A stretch of DNA of 64,000 nucleotides, taken from positions 62,001 through 126,000 of the forward strand of contig CAZWLN010000008.1 in the NCBI GenBank assembly GCA_964634885.1. Reading direction: 5' to 3'. The notes below the pieces were generated by a model. That model was not told the DNA's origin, ran no database searches, and worked only from the letters and a program-made list of their open reading frames with translations. Shown piece after piece: positions 60,974 to 64,000 of this stretch (positions within the stretch are counted from its first letter, which is position 1; every line of letters starts with the position of its first letter). The DNA is from DAINRZ01 sp964634885 (GTDB taxonomy: Bacteria; Bacteroidota; Ignavibacteria; Kapaibacteriales; UBA2268). A program made the translations under genes and the position numbers.

Positions 60974-61529
60974 TTATTGTTTCTCCTGCCAAAAGTCCAT
61001 ATCTTTTTTCCGTATTCAGAATAATTACATCATTAAATTTACGTTCAACCATCCCGGTAATTATCCGGAAGCAGGTGTGGCACTCTGTTCCAATCAGAAA
61101 AAAGTACAAAATACGGTAATTTTTATATATAAAAAATTTATTTTATGTTCTTTTGTAAGGCCATGAATAATAAGGAATAATGGTAAATCATAGAATAAAT
61201 ATTAGTCAAAAATGAATCATTTCAAAAATTAGAGTGTTATTTAGTAAGTGAGTGAGGAAATTTGTTATTGAAGATAGTATGAATTAAGTATATTTGTAAA
61301 AAATATAGTTGTTCAAATAATAAGGAGAACAAAGATAGCCTGGACGGATAAACCCGGTATAGTAAATATAATATAAAGTCATGGGAAAATGCTCATCAGG
61401 GCGCCGTATATTATGAGCGGCAGAGGCAATAGTGTTCAGAACATCTTTAAGATATACAATCTGAAATATTTTAATATGAAAACAATATCATGAAAGATAA
61501 AAATTTGTTGTACAAATTTTGGAAAAAAA
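60974..61529. other. AT-rich gene-free spacer upstream of the 61530 gene
   Basis: No convincing coding frame or RNA is visible. A GAATC-N15-GTGTT at 61214-61238 weakly recalls the sigma 1 promoter motif. AAAATTTGT-TGT-ACAAATTTT (61500-61520) is a perfect 9-bp inverted repeat only ten bases before the next ATG, where it could occlude translation or bind a regulator. Confidence 0.5.
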
Positions 61530-64000
61530 ATGAAAAAGAGATTTCTACTGATTGCCCTGGTGTTAGCGATGATAAGTACTATCATCGGTACAGACCCTGT
61601 AAAAGCCCAGAAACCGCTTTCAGCCGCCAGTGTCGGAGCTACTAATGCTACATATGTCCCATTAACCTCTTACTACAGTTCACTCGGCCCCAGTTCCTGG
61701 TATGGTTCATATTTACAGTATTACCTGCCATTCAATTTCTATTACGATAATCAAAACTGCAGATATGTCACAATGAGCGGTTCGGTAGGCCTCAGGATCA
61801 GCCCTCTGACAAGCTGGTACTCAGCCCAGCTGTGGCCGTACAACCAGCAGTACGACTATTTGTATTCCTCCCAGTACAACAGAGGCTATGGAGCTTATCT
61901 TTTCCCGTTCTTTGCCACTCACTATTATAACACCAGTTCTCCGAATACCTATATGTACATATACTATACCGGTGTTGCTCCTTACAGGGTTGTGACATTC
62001 GAATGGAGGCACTTCGGATGGTACTATTCCCAGTCTCAGTACGGTACTGACCTGAATTGCCAGGTAAGACTCTATGAAACAACAAATAACATCGAATACC
62101 ATTATGGATCAATGAACAGAGGCTCAGCTACCGTCGGTACGCAGTATTCATACTGGAAAACAGCCTTGGTGGGCTTCATGTGCTATGTACCTGTTACTAC
62201 ACCCCCGACAAACAGTTGGATTAATATCGATCCCAACGGCGATGGAGATTTGGGCTATAACAAATGGGAATCGGGCACACCGAGTAAACCTCTTTCCGAA
62301 GGATGGGGCGCTTATTCGACTATCAGGGTTAATGCAGATTTCGACGCTATGAAGACAGGCGATCTGGTCCGTTTGTCTTACGGCATTAAGATCAACGCCG
62401 GTTATCCGACTGAAGGAGCAAACCTGAGAAAAGGCTACATCTACGGCGACGGCACCCTGGACCCCAGCGGCTACGGTGATGACCAGAGGCCGGGCCTCCT
62501 CATCAGCAATGCTTCTCCTTCGGCTACCTCAAGGATAATAATTTCAGGGCCGGTGTCCTATCCCGTACATTTCAATTACAGGACAATCTATGATGCAACC
62601 AATGCAATTACTGACAACGTGCTGACAAGGTATTCGACAAAAACGCCTGCAGCGCCTGCCGGTGACAATATTGCTTTCGGAACGGCGCCCAGCGGTTCTC
62701 TGGACATCAAAACCAATGAAGGCCTGATCTCAGGCGGTGCATATTACGTTGATAATAACATCAATTATTCTTCGACAAACTACGACAAAGACTATTATTT
62801 TAACATCGCCTCACAATGGGACCTCCAAATTTCATCGGTTATTAATCCCAGGACGAGGGATACATACATGTATTCAGCTTCTTCGGCTGTACCCGTAAAA
62901 ATTGAAGTTACAAACAAAGGCATTAATAATATTACGAAGTTTTATGCTTTAGCCTACATCTATAATTCTGATGGTGACCAGATTTACACTGATTCAGTTT
63001 ATTGGGAAGCTGCAACTCCTTCCGAAGAAATCAAGCTGGGCAATACGTACGGTGTAGAATTCGATTCATGGTCTCCAGCCCTCCACGGTGCTGGTAATTA
63101 CAAGCTTACTGCCTATGTTTACCTCGCCTCTGACGATGAAATCTGGAATAATTACTGGCCATGGCAGACAATCTCAAACGAACACATCTTCAGGGTTGCT
63201 CCCGAGTTTGACGCCGAGGCCAATATGGTAATGGAACCTTCCAACATCGATGATTACGGGGAGCCTGAGTCGTATTTCGTCGGCAGGCCTGTCGCACCCA
63301 GGATCAGGTACAAGAACAACGGCATCAGCGACATTACGGATGCATATTCGAATGTGGTAATTAAAACACTTGGTACTGACAACGAAGTCTATAACAAACA
63401 GAATGTTAAGGTCACAAGTATTCCTTCCGGCTATATCATGAATACCACTGATAAGATTTATGATTTCTTTACTCCTCCTGCTGCCGGCGATTATGAAATT
63501 ATTGCAACCATCAGCGCTTCCGACGATGATATTAATACCAATGATGTGATCAAAGATACATTCACAGTTGTCGATGCCCTGAACGGAACATATACCGTCG
63601 GCCCGAGAAAGAATACAGGCAATGAATACACCGACAGCGTTTACAATTCAAGAAACTTTGTAGAAGTTGATGCCGCCGTCAGCGCCCTGTACGAAAGAGG
63701 TGTTACCGGGCCGGTAATCTTCGAATTCACCACTTCCAGCTATGATGTGGGCTATCCCACGTACGAAGGCTTCGGCCCTGCCCTTGAGATGAGAGGCAAA
63801 GTTGCCGGTATGAGCGCCGCCAAAACCGTAACCTTCAGGCCTGCTTCAAACTTGATGGCTGCTGAAGGTAACGTTACTGTCCACCTCTATTCTCCTTCCG
63901 GTGTCGGCATTATCTTCGGGCAATCACTCGAAGTTTTAAACCCCTATGCAATCATCAATAATATCACCGGCGCTACACGTAAGGACTATACAAAATCAGA
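61530..64000 (+). CDS. Large secreted protein of unknown function, truncated by the window end
   Basis: From ATG 61530 the frame stays open to the last base, giving about 823 residues so far. Residues 1-26 (MKKRFLLIALVLAMISTI, then IGTDPVKAQ) are a signal peptide. An aromatic, Tyr/Ser-rich segment follows (about 30-190, e.g. SQYNRGYGAYLFPFF), then a beta-sandwich-like region with NINYSSTNYDKDYYFNIASQ, CARDB-like repeats (VPVKIEVTNKGINNITKFYA; APRIRYKNNGISDITDAYS; YEIIATISASDDDINTNDV), and a GTYTVGPRKNTGNEYTDS start of a possible parallel beta-helix. Such proteins in Ignavibacteria-like genomes usually end in a T9SS domain, but the C-terminus is not in the window. Ligand unknown. Confidence 0.78.
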   Translation, partial: MKKRFLLIALVLAMISTIIGTDPVKAQKPLSAASVGATNATYVPLTSYYSSLGPSSWYGSYLQYYLPFNFYYDNQNCRYVTMSGSVGLRISPLTSWYSAQLWPYNQQYDYLYSSQYNRGYGAYLFPFFATHYYNTSSPNTYMYIYYTGVAPYRVVTFEWRHFGWYYSQSQYGTDLNCQVRLYETTNNIEYHYGSMNRGSATVGTQYSYWKTALVGFMCYVPVTTPPTNSWINIDPNGDGDLGYNKWESGTPSKPLSEGWGAYSTIRVNADFDAMKTGDLVRLSYGIKINAGYPTEGANLRKGYIYGDGTLDPSGYGDDQRPGLLISNASPSATSRIIISGPVSYPVHFNYRTIYDATNAITDNVLTRYSTKTPAAPAGDNIAFGTAPSGSLDIKTNEGLISGGAYYVDNNINYSSTNYDKDYYFNIASQWDLQISSVINPRTRDTYMYSASSAVPVKIEVTNKGINNITKFYALAYIYNSDGDQIYTDSVYWEAATPSEEIKLGNTYGVEFDSWSPALHGAGNYKLTAYVYLASDDEIWNNYWPWQTISNEHIFRVAPEFDAEANMVMEPSNIDDYGEPESYFVGRPVAPRIRYKNNGISDITDAYSNVVIKTLGTDNEVYNKQNVKVTSIPSGYIMNTTDKIYDFFTPPAAGDYEIIATISASDDDINTNDVIKDTFTVVDALNGTYTVGPRKNTGNEYTDSVYNSRNFVEVDAAVSALYERGVTGPVIFEFTTSSYDVGYPTYEGFGPALEMRGKVAGMSAAKTVTFRPASNLMAAEGNVTVHLYSPSGVGIIFGQSLEVLNPYAIINNITGATRKDYTKS

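Noticed and set aside
60873..61109. 78-codon minus-strand frame after proS
   Set aside because: It overlaps the proS stop and its terminator and looks like chance.
61214..61238. GAATC-N15-GTGTT as promoter of the 61530 gene
   Set aside because: It lies nearly 300 bp from the start in very AT-rich DNA, where such matches arise easily.
1..64000. tRNA, rRNA, integrase or phage genes
   Set aside because: I scanned for cloverleaf arms, rRNA signatures and recombinase motifs by eye and saw none; a covariance-model search would be decisive.

Overview
The window looks like a metagenome-assembled contig from a Bacteroidota/Chlorobiota-type (FCB group) bacterium, possibly Ignavibacteria- or Kapabacteria-like; this placement is inference. 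Supporting signs are many secreted proteins ending in type IX secretion (T9SS) sorting domains, a TonB-dependent receptor paired with a DUF4249 lipoprotein, ECF sigma factors, and AT-rich intergenic DNA around moderate-GC genes. A run of 100 Ns (4620-4719) sits inside tandem repeats. I saw no tRNA, rRNA, CRISPR array or transposase gene.

Layout. 1-5151: the 3' end of an unrecognised gene and a large secreted beta-propeller protein, flanked on both sides by 7-bp and 9-bp tandem repeats. 5152-9960 (minus): an MFS exporter and the de novo NAD operon nadA-nadC-nadB. 10409-11629: a compact AT-rich hicA-hicB-secB-like operon that reads as a toxin-antitoxin-chaperone (TAC) module, with a 16-bp palindrome upstream. 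11833-16285: a multihaem cytochrome with a haem-bearing barrel protein, and a separate porin. 16490-20251: a secreted protein, a lipoprotein and an amidohydrolase with a C-terminal NTF2-like domain.

20389-38570 is the most distinctive block. Two ECF sigma / anti-sigma pairs bracket four paralogous secreted FTP-domain zinc metallopeptidases (23434-36666). Each anti-sigma protein has a cytoplasmic N-terminal domain, one membrane helix, a long linker and a C-terminal region that looks like an outer-membrane beta-barrel ending in phenylalanine. A shared upstream motif, AACT-N14-GTGTC or a close variant, precedes sigma 1, peptidases 1, 2 and 4, the OmpA-family gene at 41227 and the propeller gene at 4202. 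This suggests an envelope-stress or secretion-linked regulon. Peptidases 2 and 3 share a 446-bp identical tract, best explained by gene conversion or very recent duplication.

38582-45579 holds a lipoprotein, a T9SS cargo protein and an operon of an OmpA-family protein with an IgGFc-binding-like T9SS protein. 45649-50341 is housekeeping: acetyltransferase, Hsp20, DUF1858, DUF6132-like protein, thioredoxin, phosphofructokinase, DUF1844 and NAD kinase. 50416-53499 carries a small membrane protein and three paralogous cysteine-rich lipoproteins, with a repeat-packed gap containing a 196-bp perfect direct repeat. 53592-60885 has the DUF4249/TonB receptor pair, uvrC and proS. A long secreted protein starts at 61530 and runs off the window.
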